This document shows, in pieces, positions 27,241-36,048 of a stretch of 64,000 bases of DNA. Within the stretch, counting starts at the first letter, position 1. The number at the start of each line of letters is the position of its first letter. The stretch lies in contig NZ_JASJUU010000010.1 of NCBI RefSeq assembly GCF_030125375.1, forward strand, positions 1 through 64,000, given 5' to 3'. Below the pieces are notes generated by a model. That model made no database searches, had not been told where the DNA came from, and worked only from the letters and a program-made list of their open reading frames with translations. Origin of the DNA: Pseudoalteromonas umbrosa. Lineage in GTDB: Bacteria > Pseudomonadota > Gammaproteobacteria > Enterobacterales > Alteromonadaceae. The position numbers and the translations under genes are program-made.

Positions 27241-28140
27241 TCAGTCCTTACAAAGCGGGAATCCAAGTGCTTCACGCGCTTCAAAATAAGCTTGTGCACA
27301 CGCTTTTGATAATGCTCTTACACGCAAGATATAACGCTGACGCTCTGTCACAGAAATTGCGTGACGCGCATCTAATAAATTGAATGCATGAGATGCTTTC
27401 ATTACTTGCTCATAAGCTGGTAATGGTAAGCCCGCTTCGATTAACTTTTGGCTTTCTTTTTCGCACTGATCGAACTGATTAAATAACGCATCGACGTCAG
27501 CATGCTCAAAGTTGTAAGTCGATTGCTCGATTTCATTTTGCATGAATACGTCACCATAAGTCACACGACCCATAGGACCATCTGTCCATACTAGGTCATA
27601 GATGCTATCCACACCTTGTATATACATGGCTAAACGCTCTAAACCATAAGTGATTTCACCCGTTACCGGAGAGCACTCAATACCACCGACTTGCTGGAAG
27701 TAAGTGAACTGGGTTACTTCCATGCCGTTTAGCCATACTTCCCAACCTAGTCCCCAAGCACCTAATGTAGGTGACTCCCAGTTATCTTCAACAAAACGAA
27801 CTTCGTGCGTTAGTGTGTCTATACCCAGAGCTTCTAACGAGCCAAGGTATAACTCTTGAATATTATCCGGTGATGGCTTGAGTACAACTTGGAATTGATA
27901 ATAGTGTTGTAAACGGTTCGGGTTTTCACCATAGCGGCCATCGGTTGGTCTGCGACATGGCTGAACATACGCGCTCGACATTGGTTCTGGACCAATTGAT
28001 TTCAGGAAAGTCATCGGGTGGAATGTGCCCGCACCAACTTCCATATCTAGTGGTTGTGCAATTACACAGCCTTGCTGTGCCCAATAGTCCTGTAAAGCCA
28101 GGATCAACCCTTGAAAGGTTTTGATATCATATTTTTGCAT
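27241..28140 (-). CDS. glyQ: Glycine-tRNA ligase alpha subunit
   Basis: A 299-residue class II aminoacyl-tRNA synthetase subunit that binds ATP and glycine. Diagnostic blocks: FQGLILALQDYWAQQGCVIAQPLDMEVGAGT cut here as LQDYWAQQGC, QPCRRPTDGRYGENPNRL-type CRRPTDGRYGENPNR, and VEDNWESPTLGAWGLGWE. It pairs with GlyS in an alpha2beta2 enzyme. Confidence 0.98.
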   Translation of the reverse strand: MQKYDIKTFQGLILALQDYWAQQGCVIAQPLDMEVGAGTFHPMTFLKSIGPEPMSSAYVQPCRRPTDGRYGENPNRLQHYYQFQVVLKPSPDNIQELYLGSLEALGIDTLTHEVRFVEDNWESPTLGAWGLGWEVWLNGMEVTQFTYFQQVGGIECSPVTGEITYGLERLAMYIQGVDSIYDLVWTDGPMGRVTYGDVFMQNEIEQSTYNFEHADVDALFNQFDQCEKESQKLIEAGLPLPAYEQVMKASHAFNLLDARHAISVTERQRYILRVRALSKACAQAYFEAREALGFPLCKD

Positions 28141-28273
28141 AGTTGGCTTTTATATTTATTTGGTACATGGGACTCAAATTAGCAGCAAATCAAATAGCGC
28201 AAAATTGAGTTTTAATGATTGAAAATTATGCTCAGTATACCGTGTGCAGTGCACAGAATTAAGCGTTAAAACG

Positions 28274-28302
28274 AAAAAAAGGAGGGTTTACCCTCCTTTT
28301 TT
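28274..28302 (-). terminator. Intrinsic terminator after gyrB
   Basis: AAAAAAAGGAGGGTTTACCCTCCTTTTTT-type inverted repeat (stem GGAGGG/CCCTCC) with A and T tracts on both sides, downstream of gyrB and ahead of glyQ. Confidence 0.85.
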
Positions 28303-28324
28303 ATGGATTTGCTTTGAGGCAGAC

Positions 28325-30742
28325 TTATACGTCTAAGTTAACTACTCTTAGTGCATTCTGCTCAATGAAGTCACGACGAGGTTCAACTTGGTCACCCATT
28401 AATGTAGCGAATAGCTGATCTGCTGCAATCGCGTCTTCAATAGTTACTCGTAGCATACGACGTGCATCAGGGTCCATTGTTGTTTCCCACAACTGGTCTG
28501 GGTTCATCTCACCCAACCCTTTATAACGTTGTGTATACAAGCCACGCTTAGACTCATTGATTAGCCAATCAAGGGCTTCAACGAAGCTTCTAACTGGCTG
28601 AGTCTTCTCTCCGCGCTGGATATAACCACCTTCCTCAATGATATGCGCAATTTGCTTACCGGTGTTTGCAATGCGTGCATAATCTTTCGAAGTAATAAAG
28701 TCATAGCTTAGAGTATGTGCCTTATCAACGCCATGCTGACGAATATTCACTACAGGATAATACATATGACGTTCATCATCATAACTCACTGCTGCTGAGA
28801 AAATTGTCGCATCATCATCATGCTTAATAAGATCAGCAACAAGCGCTTCGCTCCAAGCAGAAACTTTTGCTTCATCACTTAAGTCGGCTTCAGTCAGCTC
28901 TGGCTGGTAGACAAGACGATTCATAATAGAAGCTGGGTATTTGCGCTGCAAACGCCCAATTACATCAACAGTCTTTTGATAATCATGTACTAAGTTTTCT
29001 AAACGATTACCTTCAATAGCAGCAGCCCCTTCGTTTGAATAAAGTGCAGCGCCATCAAGAGCTAATGTTGTTAAGTACTCAGTCAATGCATGATCATCTT
29101 TAATGTAACGCTCTTGCTTACCTTTTTTCACTTTATAAAGTGGTGGTTGAGCAATATACACATAACCACGTTCTATGATTTCTGGCATTTGACGATAGAA
29201 GAAGGTCAATAGCAGCGTACGAATGTGTGAACCATCCACGTCCGCATCGGTCATGATAATGATGCTATGATAACGTAACTTTTCAGGATCATATTCATCA
29301 CGGCCAATACCACAGCCAAGCGCGGTAATCAGTGTTGCAACTTCTTGTGAAGACAACATTTTATCAAAACGTGCTTTTTCAACGTTTAAGATCTTACCTT
29401 TCAAAGGCAGTATCGCTTGGTTCTTACGGTTACGGCCTTGCTTAGCAGAACCACCTGCCGAGTCACCCTCCACTATATATAGTTCAGATAATCCAGGATC
29501 TTTTTCTTGGCAGTCCGCCAATTTACCTGGTAAGCCAGCTAAGTCCATAACACCTTTACGACGTGTCATCTCTCTTGCTTTACGTGCAGCTTCACGAGCT
29601 CTTGCAGCATCAACAATCTTATTCACGACTGTTTTAGCATCTTGAGGGTTTTCTAGTAAGAATTCATTCAGCTTCTCAGCCATGGCTTGTTCAACAGCGC
29701 CTTTCACTTCACTTGAAACGAGCTTGTCTTTTGTCTGAGACGAGAACTTCGGATCTGGTACTTTAACACTGACAACCGCAGTTAGACCTTCACGCGCATC
29801 ATCACCGGTTGCACTGGTCTTGTTCTTCTTATTAAAGCCCTCTTTTTCCATGTAAGTGTTAAGTGTTCTTGTTAACGCCGCACGGAAACCAGCTAGGTGG
29901 GTACCACCATCTCGCTGTGGAATATTGTTCGTGAAACAATAGATATTCTCTTGGAAACCATCATTCCACTGCATAGAAACTTCAACACTGATGCCATCTT
30001 CACGTTCAGTGGTAAAGTGGAAAACATGCTGATGTACTGGTGTTTTTTTGCGATTAAGGTATTCAACAAACGCTTGGATACCACCTTCATATTTGAAGTG
30101 GTCACTTTTATTTTCTTCACGCTCGTCGGTAAGAATAATACTTACACCAGAGTTTAGGAAAGACAGTTCACGAAGACGCTTCGCAAGAATGTCATAGTGG
30201 AAGTTTATATCAGAGAAGGTTTCTGGGCTTGGCCAAAATCTCAGTTCAGTACCTGTTGATTCTGCCTCACCGATAATTGCTAAAGGTGCATCTGGCACAC
30301 CCATAGTGTACTTTTGTTGATGCACTTCGCCATCTCGGCGGATAGTTAATTGTAGTTTTTCAGAAAGTGCATTAACAACAGAAACACCTACACCGTGTAG
30401 GCCACCAGATACTTTATATGAGTTATCATCAAACTTACCACCTGCGTGTAGTACAGTCATGATTACTTCAGCAGCTGAAACGCCTTCTTCTGGGTGAATC
30501 GAGGTTGGTATACCACGACCATTGTCGCGTACAGAAACAGAACCATCAGTATGAATTGTCACGAATATATCGTCACAGTATCCAGCCAATGCTTCATCAA
30601 TTGAGTTATCAACAACTTCGAAGACCATGTGATGTAATCCAGTTCCATCATCAGTGTCGCCGATATACATTCCTGGACGCTTTCTTACTGCATCCAATCC
30701 CTTCAGTACTTTAATACTGGATGAATCATAATTATCAGACAT
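28325..30742 (-). CDS. gyrB: DNA gyrase subunit B
   Basis: An 805-residue ATPase subunit of gyrase. It has the GHKL ATP site (VVDNSIDEALAG, DNGRGIP, GLHGVGVSVVNALS), the transducer domain, the TOPRIM motif EGDSAGGSAKQGR with the downstream DADVDGSHI metal site, and the C-terminal RYKGLGEMNPDQLWETTM region that contacts GyrA. It includes the roughly 170-residue insert usual for gammaproteobacterial GyrB. Start ATG 30742 is 12 bp after the recF stop, with GGAA as ribosome-binding site. Confidence 0.98.
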   Translation of the reverse strand: MSDNYDSSSIKVLKGLDAVRKRPGMYIGDTDDGTGLHHMVFEVVDNSIDEALAGYCDDIFVTIHTDGSVSVRDNGRGIPTSIHPEEGVSAAEVIMTVLHAGGKFDDNSYKVSGGLHGVGVSVVNALSEKLQLTIRRDGEVHQQKYTMGVPDAPLAIIGEAESTGTELRFWPSPETFSDINFHYDILAKRLRELSFLNSGVSIILTDEREENKSDHFKYEGGIQAFVEYLNRKKTPVHQHVFHFTTEREDGISVEVSMQWNDGFQENIYCFTNNIPQRDGGTHLAGFRAALTRTLNTYMEKEGFNKKNKTSATGDDAREGLTAVVSVKVPDPKFSSQTKDKLVSSEVKGAVEQAMAEKLNEFLLENPQDAKTVVNKIVDAARAREAARKAREMTRRKGVMDLAGLPGKLADCQEKDPGLSELYIVEGDSAGGSAKQGRNRKNQAILPLKGKILNVEKARFDKMLSSQEVATLITALGCGIGRDEYDPEKLRYHSIIIMTDADVDGSHIRTLLLTFFYRQMPEIIERGYVYIAQPPLYKVKKGKQERYIKDDHALTEYLTTLALDGAALYSNEGAAAIEGNRLENLVHDYQKTVDVIGRLQRKYPASIMNRLVYQPELTEADLSDEAKVSAWSEALVADLIKHDDDATIFSAAVSYDDERHMYYPVVNIRQHGVDKAHTLSYDFITSKDYARIANTGKQIAHIIEEGGYIQRGEKTQPVRSFVEALDWLINESKRGLYTQRYKGLGEMNPDQLWETTMDPDARRMLRVTIEDAIAADQLFATLMGDQVEPRRDFIEQNALRVVNLDV

Positions 30743-30754
30743 GGTTAATTCCAA

Positions 30755-31843
30755 TTAATTTGTTATTAAACGACCATGTTCCACGTGGAACATCTCAATA
30801 TGTTTATCAAGCTGTTCCACAACAGGCGTTAAACTGTCTAAACTGATTGCCGAGATAAATAACTGGGAGTCACAAATAGCAAGTAACTTTGCTACACACC
30901 CTAAAGTCTCAGAGCTCAGTTCAGATGGTAAATCATCGATTAGCAATATCGACTGCTTTTCAGTCTCTTTTTCAATTAAGTTATTTTGCGTAATCTTCAG
31001 CGCGTAGAGCAACAATTTAAGCTGTCCTCTAGACATTATCCCTTCAACACTGTGACCATGAACTTTAAAATTAAAGTCCGCTTTATGTGGACCTCGGCTC
31101 GTATAACCGAGTTTTAGATCACGCTCAAGCTGTGATTGAAGAACGTCACTTAGTTCCCCTTTCCAACCCGCATCATAGCGAGCTTCAAGGCCTTCAAAAA
31201 CAGGGCTAATCCCCCCTATCTTATCAAAAAAATAGCCTTCAAACCTACTTATATACGCTTTTCGATAGATATTTATTTGTTCAGCTAATTCAATAAATTG
31301 CTTGTCCCAAAACTTTATCTGTTCAATACAATTGGCAGGCTTAGTTTTCAGTAACGCGTTACGTTGTTTAAGGACTTTATTGAAACTTTTCCAAACGTCG
31401 AAAAACAAATGTTCCACGTGGAACACACCTAGATCAAGAAACTTTCTTCTCTCTTTCGGGCCACCAAAAAACAACTCATAACTTTCAGGCGTAATAACTT
31501 GCACAGGTAAAACTTGTGCTAATTCTGCAATGCGACGACTTGCTTGCCCTTGAATACGAAGCTGTGTATCTCCGCTTTGGTCTTTACTGATACCAATTGG
31601 TATAGACAAGTTATGTAATTGTTTTTTACCGTGAACAATACATTTTGCCTGACTACTGCGGATCATTAATTTATGTTTATTTGTGCGAAAAGAGCGGCCA
31701 CTAGATAAGAAATAAATGGCTTCAAGCAGACTGGTTTTGCCACTGCCATTTTGGCCTAAAATTAAATTAAGATCTTTTGAAGGGGAAAGAGAAATTGCCT
31801 CAATGTTACGAAAATCATTGAGGCTAATATGTGTCAAACTCAT
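30755..31843 (-). CDS. recF: DNA replication and repair protein RecF
   Basis: A 362-residue SMC-like ATPase that helps load RecA at gaps. Walker A GQNGSGKT is at 30-37, the ABC-type signature is near SRGQLKLLLYAL, and Walker B is ILLIDDLPSELS. Two 16-bp parS palindromes lie inside the gene and both are read as FHVEH, so the protein has accommodated the sites. It belongs to the dnaA-dnaN-recF-gyrB operon. Confidence 0.96.
   Translation of the reverse strand: MSLTHISLNDFRNIEAISLSPSKDLNLILGQNGSGKTSLLEAIYFLSSGRSFRTNKHKLMIRSSQAKCIVHGKKQLHNLSIPIGISKDQSGDTQLRIQGQASRRIAELAQVLPVQVITPESYELFFGGPKERRKFLDLGVFHVEHLFFDVWKSFNKVLKQRNALLKTKPANCIEQIKFWDKQFIELAEQINIYRKAYISRFEGYFFDKIGGISPVFEGLEARYDAGWKGELSDVLQSQLERDLKLGYTSRGPHKADFNFKVHGHSVEGIMSRGQLKLLLYALKITQNNLIEKETEKQSILLIDDLPSELSSETLGCVAKLLAICDSQLFISAISLDSLTPVVEQLDKHIEMFHVEHGRLITN
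30777..30792. promoter_or_regulatory. parS centromere site 1 (ParB binding)
   Basis: Perfect 16-bp palindrome TGTTCCACGTGGAACA near the 3' end of recF. It matches the bacterial parS consensus TGTTNCACGTGNAACA and the form known from Pseudomonas. The parA-parB genes are about 17 kb away at 48-50 kb. Confidence 0.92.
31410..31425. promoter_or_regulatory. parS centromere site 2 (ParB binding)
   Basis: A second identical palindrome TGTTCCACGTGGAACA, also within recF and 633 bp from the first. Identity of all 16 bases in a coding region, encoding FHVEH in both places, argues for selection on the DNA. Confidence 0.92.
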
Positions 31844-31853
31844 TGAGCGCCCT

Positions 31854-32957
31854 CTACAGGCGCATTGGCATTACAACATACATAGCATCATCTTCGCCAC
31901 TGCCTTCTATCAAAGCACTGCTATTTGAATCAGCTAATGTAAATTGAACATCTTCTGTTTTTAAAGTGTTAAGCACATCCAGTAAGTATGAAACATTAAA
32001 ACCTACTTCAAGGTCATCACCTTGATAGTTTACTTCTACAGTTTCTTCAGCTTGTTCTTGTTCAGGGTTGTTGGCGCTTATCTTCAGCACACCACTGCTT
32101 AGGTTAAGCCTAACGCCCCGGAACTTCTCATTTGATAAAATAGATACGCGTTGGAATGCGCTGCGCAACCATTCACGGTTAGCCGTTACAAGCTTATCGC
32201 CACCTCGCGGTAGGACACGACGATAATCAGGGAAGCGCCCATCAACAAGCTTACTTGTGAAGATAACTTCTTGATCAATAATACGGAAATGATTCGCACC
32301 AAATTGTATAGTCAACTCTTCATCATCCGCAGGAAGTAGGCGCATGATTTCTAATACCCCTTTACGAGGAATGATCAGCTGACGTTGTGCACCAAGTGAT
32401 TGCTCAAGTTGTTTCTGTGCGATGGCAAGTCGGTGACCGTCTGTTGCAACCGTTTTAATCTCGTTACCATCCACCTCAAAAGACATACCATTTAAGTAAT
32501 AACGTACATCTTGGTTTGCCATTGAGAAATGCGTTGCTTCAAGTAATTTACGTAACTCGAGACGCGTGAGCTTAAATTCAACCTCACCTTGCCATTCTTC
32601 CAAATTAGGAAAATCTTCTGCGGCCAGTGTCGTCAATGAAAATCGACTTTTACCGCTGGTCAACAAAACTTGGTGTTCTTGCGTACTGAAGTGTAAGTCA
32701 GAGCTATCAGGAAGACTCTTGCAGATATCTAGTAGCTTTTTAGCAGGCAGTGTAAGCTTGGTGTCTGCGGTATCATTGTCGAGGGTTACAGATGCAACCA
32801 ACTCAATTTCTAAGTCAGTGCCAGTCATCGACAGCACACCATTTTTTACTTCTAAATGCACATTCGACAAAATAGGAAGGGTGTGTTTGCGCTCTATGGC
32901 ACCAGACACCTGCATTAACGGCTTTAAAAATTGTTCTCTTACTATCGTTATTTGCAT
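31854..32957 (-). CDS. dnaN: DNA polymerase III beta sliding clamp
   Basis: A 367-residue protein with three similar domains that dimerises into the ring clamp. N-terminal MQITIVREQFLKPLMQVSGAIE and C-terminal YVVMPMRL (the cleft-forming end) are typical. Start ATG 32957 follows AAGGG; a GTG codon immediately upstream is less likely. It is 10 bp after dnaA and in the same operon. Confidence 0.97.
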   Translation of the reverse strand: MQITIVREQFLKPLMQVSGAIERKHTLPILSNVHLEVKNGVLSMTGTDLEIELVASVTLDNDTADTKLTLPAKKLLDICKSLPDSSDLHFSTQEHQVLLTSGKSRFSLTTLAAEDFPNLEEWQGEVEFKLTRLELRKLLEATHFSMANQDVRYYLNGMSFEVDGNEIKTVATDGHRLAIAQKQLEQSLGAQRQLIIPRKGVLEIMRLLPADDEELTIQFGANHFRIIDQEVIFTSKLVDGRFPDYRRVLPRGGDKLVTANREWLRSAFQRVSILSNEKFRGVRLNLSSGVLKISANNPEQEQAEETVEVNYQGDDLEVGFNVSYLLDVLNTLKTEDVQFTLADSNSSALIEGSGEDDAMYVVMPMRL

Positions 32958-32967
32958 CACTCAACCC

Positions 32968-34377
32968 TTAAGATGACAATGTTCTGATCAAGTTTTGATA
33001 ATCTTCTTTTACTTCGTGGCTTTCCTCACGAAGTTCTTTTACTTTACGACATGCGTGCAATACGGTCGTGTGATCTCTACCACCAAACGCGTCACCTATT
33101 TCGGGCAAGCTATGATTGGTGAGCTCTTTTGAAAGAGCCATGGCGACCTGTCTCGGACGTGCAACAGATCTACTACGTCGTTTAGATAATAAGTCTGATA
33201 CCCGAATACGATAATACTCAGCCACTGTACGCTGAATATTGTCAATCGTTACCAACTTATCTTGCAGTGCTAACAAGTCACGTAGCGCCTCTTTAACAAA
33301 TTCGATCGAGATCGGGCGGCCTGTAAAATTCGCATTTGCGATAACGCGATTCAACGCGCCTTCTAACTCACGTACATTCGAACGCAATTTTTTCGCGATA
33401 AAAAATGCGACTTCATGAGGTAAGTTAATGTTACTTTGCTGCGCCTTTTTCATCAAAATCGCAACTCGCGTCTCGAGCTCTGGAGGCTCAATCGCGATAG
33501 TTAGACCCCAACCAAAACGCGATTTCAATCTATCCTCTACCCCTTCAATTTCTTTCGGGTAGCGGTCAGAAGTCAAAATAATCTGTTGATTGCCTTCTAA
33601 CAGCGCATTGAAGGTATGAAAGAACTCCTCTTGAGAACGCTCTTTATTGGCAAAAAATTGAATGTCATCAATCATCAACGCATCCACGCTACGATAGTAA
33701 CGCTTGAACTCTTCAATTGCGTTGTTTTGCAGCGCTTTTACCATATCTTGCACAAAACGTTCTGAGTGCATGTATACGATTTTTGCATCTGGCTTTTTGT
33801 CAATAATGCCATTACCCACAGCATGTAAAAGGTGTGTTTTACCTAAACCAGTGCCACCATAAATAAATACAGGGTTAAAAGCAGAACCTGGGTTATCAGC
33901 AACTTGAGTTGCCGCAGCTTTTGCTAACTGGTTAGATTTACCTTCAACAAAATTATCAAAGGTATAGTTTTCTTTGATATTAGATTTAACGCTAGATTTC
34001 GGAGCGGGTTCAACTTTTACATCGTTAACAGGTGCCTGCATAACACTTTTAGACGACACATGCGCTGTTGTTGGCGCATGCGTATCACCTATAGATGATT
34101 CTGCAGATACTTGCGGCTGAACTTGCGCCATCGGTTTACTACCGACATCAAAACGTAACTCTGGTGCTTCATCACCACAGATTTCAATCAGTAGTTCATT
34201 AATTCGATTTAAGTACTTTTCTCGAACCCAATCCAACACAAAACGATTAGGTGCATAGATGGTTAAAGTATCTTCGGTACTTTCTGCTTGTAGTGGCCTA
34301 ACCCACATATTGAATTGCTGCGACGGCAATTCATCTTGCAAAACATATAAACAACTTTGCCAAACCGACAGATACAC
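32968..34377 (-). CDS. dnaA: Chromosomal replication initiator DnaA
   Basis: A 469-residue AAA+ initiator. Domain I spans about 1-80 (DnaB contact), domain II is a variable linker (about 85-135), domain III carries Walker A GGTGLGKT (174-181) and Walker B ALMIDDIQFF, and domain IV is the DNA-binding part with the signature DHTTVLHACRKV. The start is GTG 34377 after GGAG. DnaA boxes immediately upstream suggest autoregulation. Confidence 0.98.
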   Translation of the reverse strand: MYLSVWQSCLYVLQDELPSQQFNMWVRPLQAESTEDTLTIYAPNRFVLDWVREKYLNRINELLIEICGDEAPELRFDVGSKPMAQVQPQVSAESSIGDTHAPTTAHVSSKSVMQAPVNDVKVEPAPKSSVKSNIKENYTFDNFVEGKSNQLAKAAATQVADNPGSAFNPVFIYGGTGLGKTHLLHAVGNGIIDKKPDAKIVYMHSERFVQDMVKALQNNAIEEFKRYYRSVDALMIDDIQFFANKERSQEEFFHTFNALLEGNQQIILTSDRYPKEIEGVEDRLKSRFGWGLTIAIEPPELETRVAILMKKAQQSNINLPHEVAFFIAKKLRSNVRELEGALNRVIANANFTGRPISIEFVKEALRDLLALQDKLVTIDNIQRTVAEYYRIRVSDLLSKRRSRSVARPRQVAMALSKELTNHSLPEIGDAFGGRDHTTVLHACRKVKELREESHEVKEDYQNLIRTLSS

Positions 34378-35072
34378 ATTGCACTCCGAAATAGTTATTA
34401 TTCCCGTACATCAATAGTGTTGGTTTTTAATGTGCATTCACAAAATAACCAACAGAGTTATTCACAGCTAACTCAGAGATCTACGGAAATGTTTGTATAT
34501 TATCAATTATTCACAGGTGGAAGCCGGGTATTATGAAGGGATCTTATCCACAACATCAATATTGACTTTTAAAAAAATTAAGATCTCACCAAACAAAAAA
34601 GATAAGCAACTGTTTTTAATGAGTTTTTAATTTCACTTATTTGAAAAGATCTTATCAAAAAAAGAGCAAGATCTCACCATAAAATTACGATCAATTTAAG
34701 TTTTCCAAAGGTTGTTTGCAATTTGCGCCCAAGCTCTGTGGAAAACCCACCCAAGATCAAACAACTTGATCCACAGCTAAGATCTCGATCTTATATAGAT
34801 AGATCACAAAAGTTGATCCTTCTATATATAGGTAAGAAAATGACTTTCCCTTATCTATATATAGAAAGCATAAAATTAATTACCTTATTTGGGTAAGTTA
34901 AGTGTGTTTCTATCAATTTTGCATCAATTTGCCTATAAATTAAGCTTACCATCACAATTATGATTGACTTTCATGCGCGTCGGCTTTAATATCTCGCGCT
35001 CGCAATGGCACCTGTGCCAGGATCGCGACCTGCATAGGATGTTTTAACTTTAACCGATCGGATGGATTAGTT
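34378..35072. promoter_or_regulatory. dnaA-rpmH gap: DnaA-box and GATC cluster
   Basis: DnaA-box-like sites: TTATTCACA at 34458 and 34507, TTATCCACA at 34544, TGTGGAAAA at 34737, TGATCCACA at 34767. At least a dozen GATC sites lie between 34478 and 34818, with AT-rich runs. An imperfect 15-bp hairpin is built from two CTATATATAG palindromes (34822-34836 with 34850-34864). In Pseudomonas this gap is the origin; in E. coli it carries dnaA promoters. Here it may regulate dnaA, act as a secondary origin, or be a relic. Confidence 0.65.
34964..34992 (+). promoter_or_regulatory. Promoter of rpmH-rnpA
   Basis: -35 TTGACT (34964-34969), 17-bp spacer, -10 TAATAT (34987-34992), about 80 bp before the rpmH start codon. 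Confidence 0.7.
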
Positions 35073-35207
35073 ATGAAAAGAACTTTTCAACCAAGCGTAC
35101 TTAAACGCAAGCGTACTCACGGTTTCCGTGCTCGCATGGCTACTAAAAATGGCCGTAAAGTACTAGCACGTCGTCGTGCTAAAGGCCGTAAAGAGCTTTC
35201 TGCTTAA
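35073..35207 (+). CDS. rpmH: 50S ribosomal protein L34
   Basis: A 44-residue, very basic protein: MKRTFQPSVLKRKRTHGFR at the start and RRRAKGRKELSA at the end are the near-invariant L34 sequence. It lies 6 bp ahead of rnpA, the standard gene pair. Confidence 0.98.
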   Translation: MKRTFQPSVLKRKRTHGFRARMATKNGRKVLARRRAKGRKELSA

Positions 35208-35213
35208 TATTAA

Positions 35214-35627
35214 GTGGAAGGTTTAGGCTTCAGCAGGGAGTTACGTCTGTTAACTCCCTCGCATTACTCCCGCATATTTCAAGAGCCAGCTCGTGCAGCT
35301 ACCCCTGTTTTTACACTATTAGCAAAACCTAATGATGTAGGTCACCCACGTCTTGGATTAACCGTTGCTAAAAAACGTTGTAAAAAAGCCTGTCAGCGCA
35401 ATCGCATTAAACGTCTTGCCAGAGAAAGCTTTCGTCTAAATAGACATAAACTAGATAACATCGATATCGTTTTGATGGTCAAAACAGGTGTGGATGAGCA
35501 AAGCAATGAAGAGCTTACAAAGCAACTGAATAAACTTTGGCGCAAAATTAACGAACGTTGTAAACTGGGCGCACCAAAACCTAAACACCATAAAAAACGC
35601 CCTGCCAATAAAAAGCCGAAAAAATAA
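35214..35627 (+). CDS. rnpA: Ribonuclease P protein component
   Basis: A 137-residue basic protein that assists the RNase P RNA in tRNA 5' processing. The RNR motif region AKKRCKKACQRNRIKRLARESFR (about 52-74) is intact. The start is GTG 35214. The C-terminal tail from about residue 118 is unusually lysine-rich (KPKHHKKRPANKKPKK) and longer than in E. coli. Confidence 0.95.
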   Translation: MEGLGFSRELRLLTPSHYSRIFQEPARAATPVFTLLAKPNDVGHPRLGLTVAKKRCKKACQRNRIKRLARESFRLNRHKLDNIDIVLMVKTGVDEQSNEELTKQLNKLWRKINERCKLGAPKPKHHKKRPANKKPKK

Positions 35628-35734
35628 CAGCGCTTTTATACTTCTATATCCGTCCTAACATGGCTATTTTAAGTGAATTAAGGTAAGGTTAGCTCACCTT
35701 TTAATCACTCAATTATCGAGTCTACCTCGCGACT

Positions 35735-36040
35735 ATGAAACACGCCTCGAAGACCAAAAGCGAGTGTAAACGATTGGTGGATTATCCGCTTTCGGTAATA
35801 CGTTTATTTTTGATCATGCTTATTAAAGCCTATCAGAAATTTATCAGTCCCATGCTTGGACCACATTGCCGATTTAATCCAACGTGCTCAAGTTATGCAA
35901 TTCAGGCAATTAATTTACACGGAATTGCAAAAGGGAGTTGGTTAGCGGTTAAACGCATATTAAAATGTCACCCTTTAAGCGCAGGTGGGGATGACCCCGT
36001 CCCTGAAAAATCGAATCAAGATAAACAACACGAGAAATAA
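35735..36040 (+). CDS. yidD: Membrane protein insertion efficiency factor YidD
   Basis: A 101-residue protein with the family core LIKAYQKFISPMLGPHCRFNPTCSSYAIQAI and HPLSAGGDDPVP. It lies 8 bp ahead of yidC. It is a short basic peripheral membrane protein thought to aid YidC-dependent insertion. The N-terminal 20 residues are extra compared with many homologues, so a downstream start is possible. Confidence 0.92.
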   Translation: MKHASKTKSECKRLVDYPLSVIRLFLIMLIKAYQKFISPMLGPHCRFNPTCSSYAIQAINLHGIAKGSWLAVKRILKCHPLSAGGDDPVPEKSNQDKQHEK

Positions 36041-36048
36041 GAGCTGTT

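Noticed and set aside
29893..30157. ORFs on both strands inside gyrB
   Set aside because: Shadows of the conserved gyrB reading frame.
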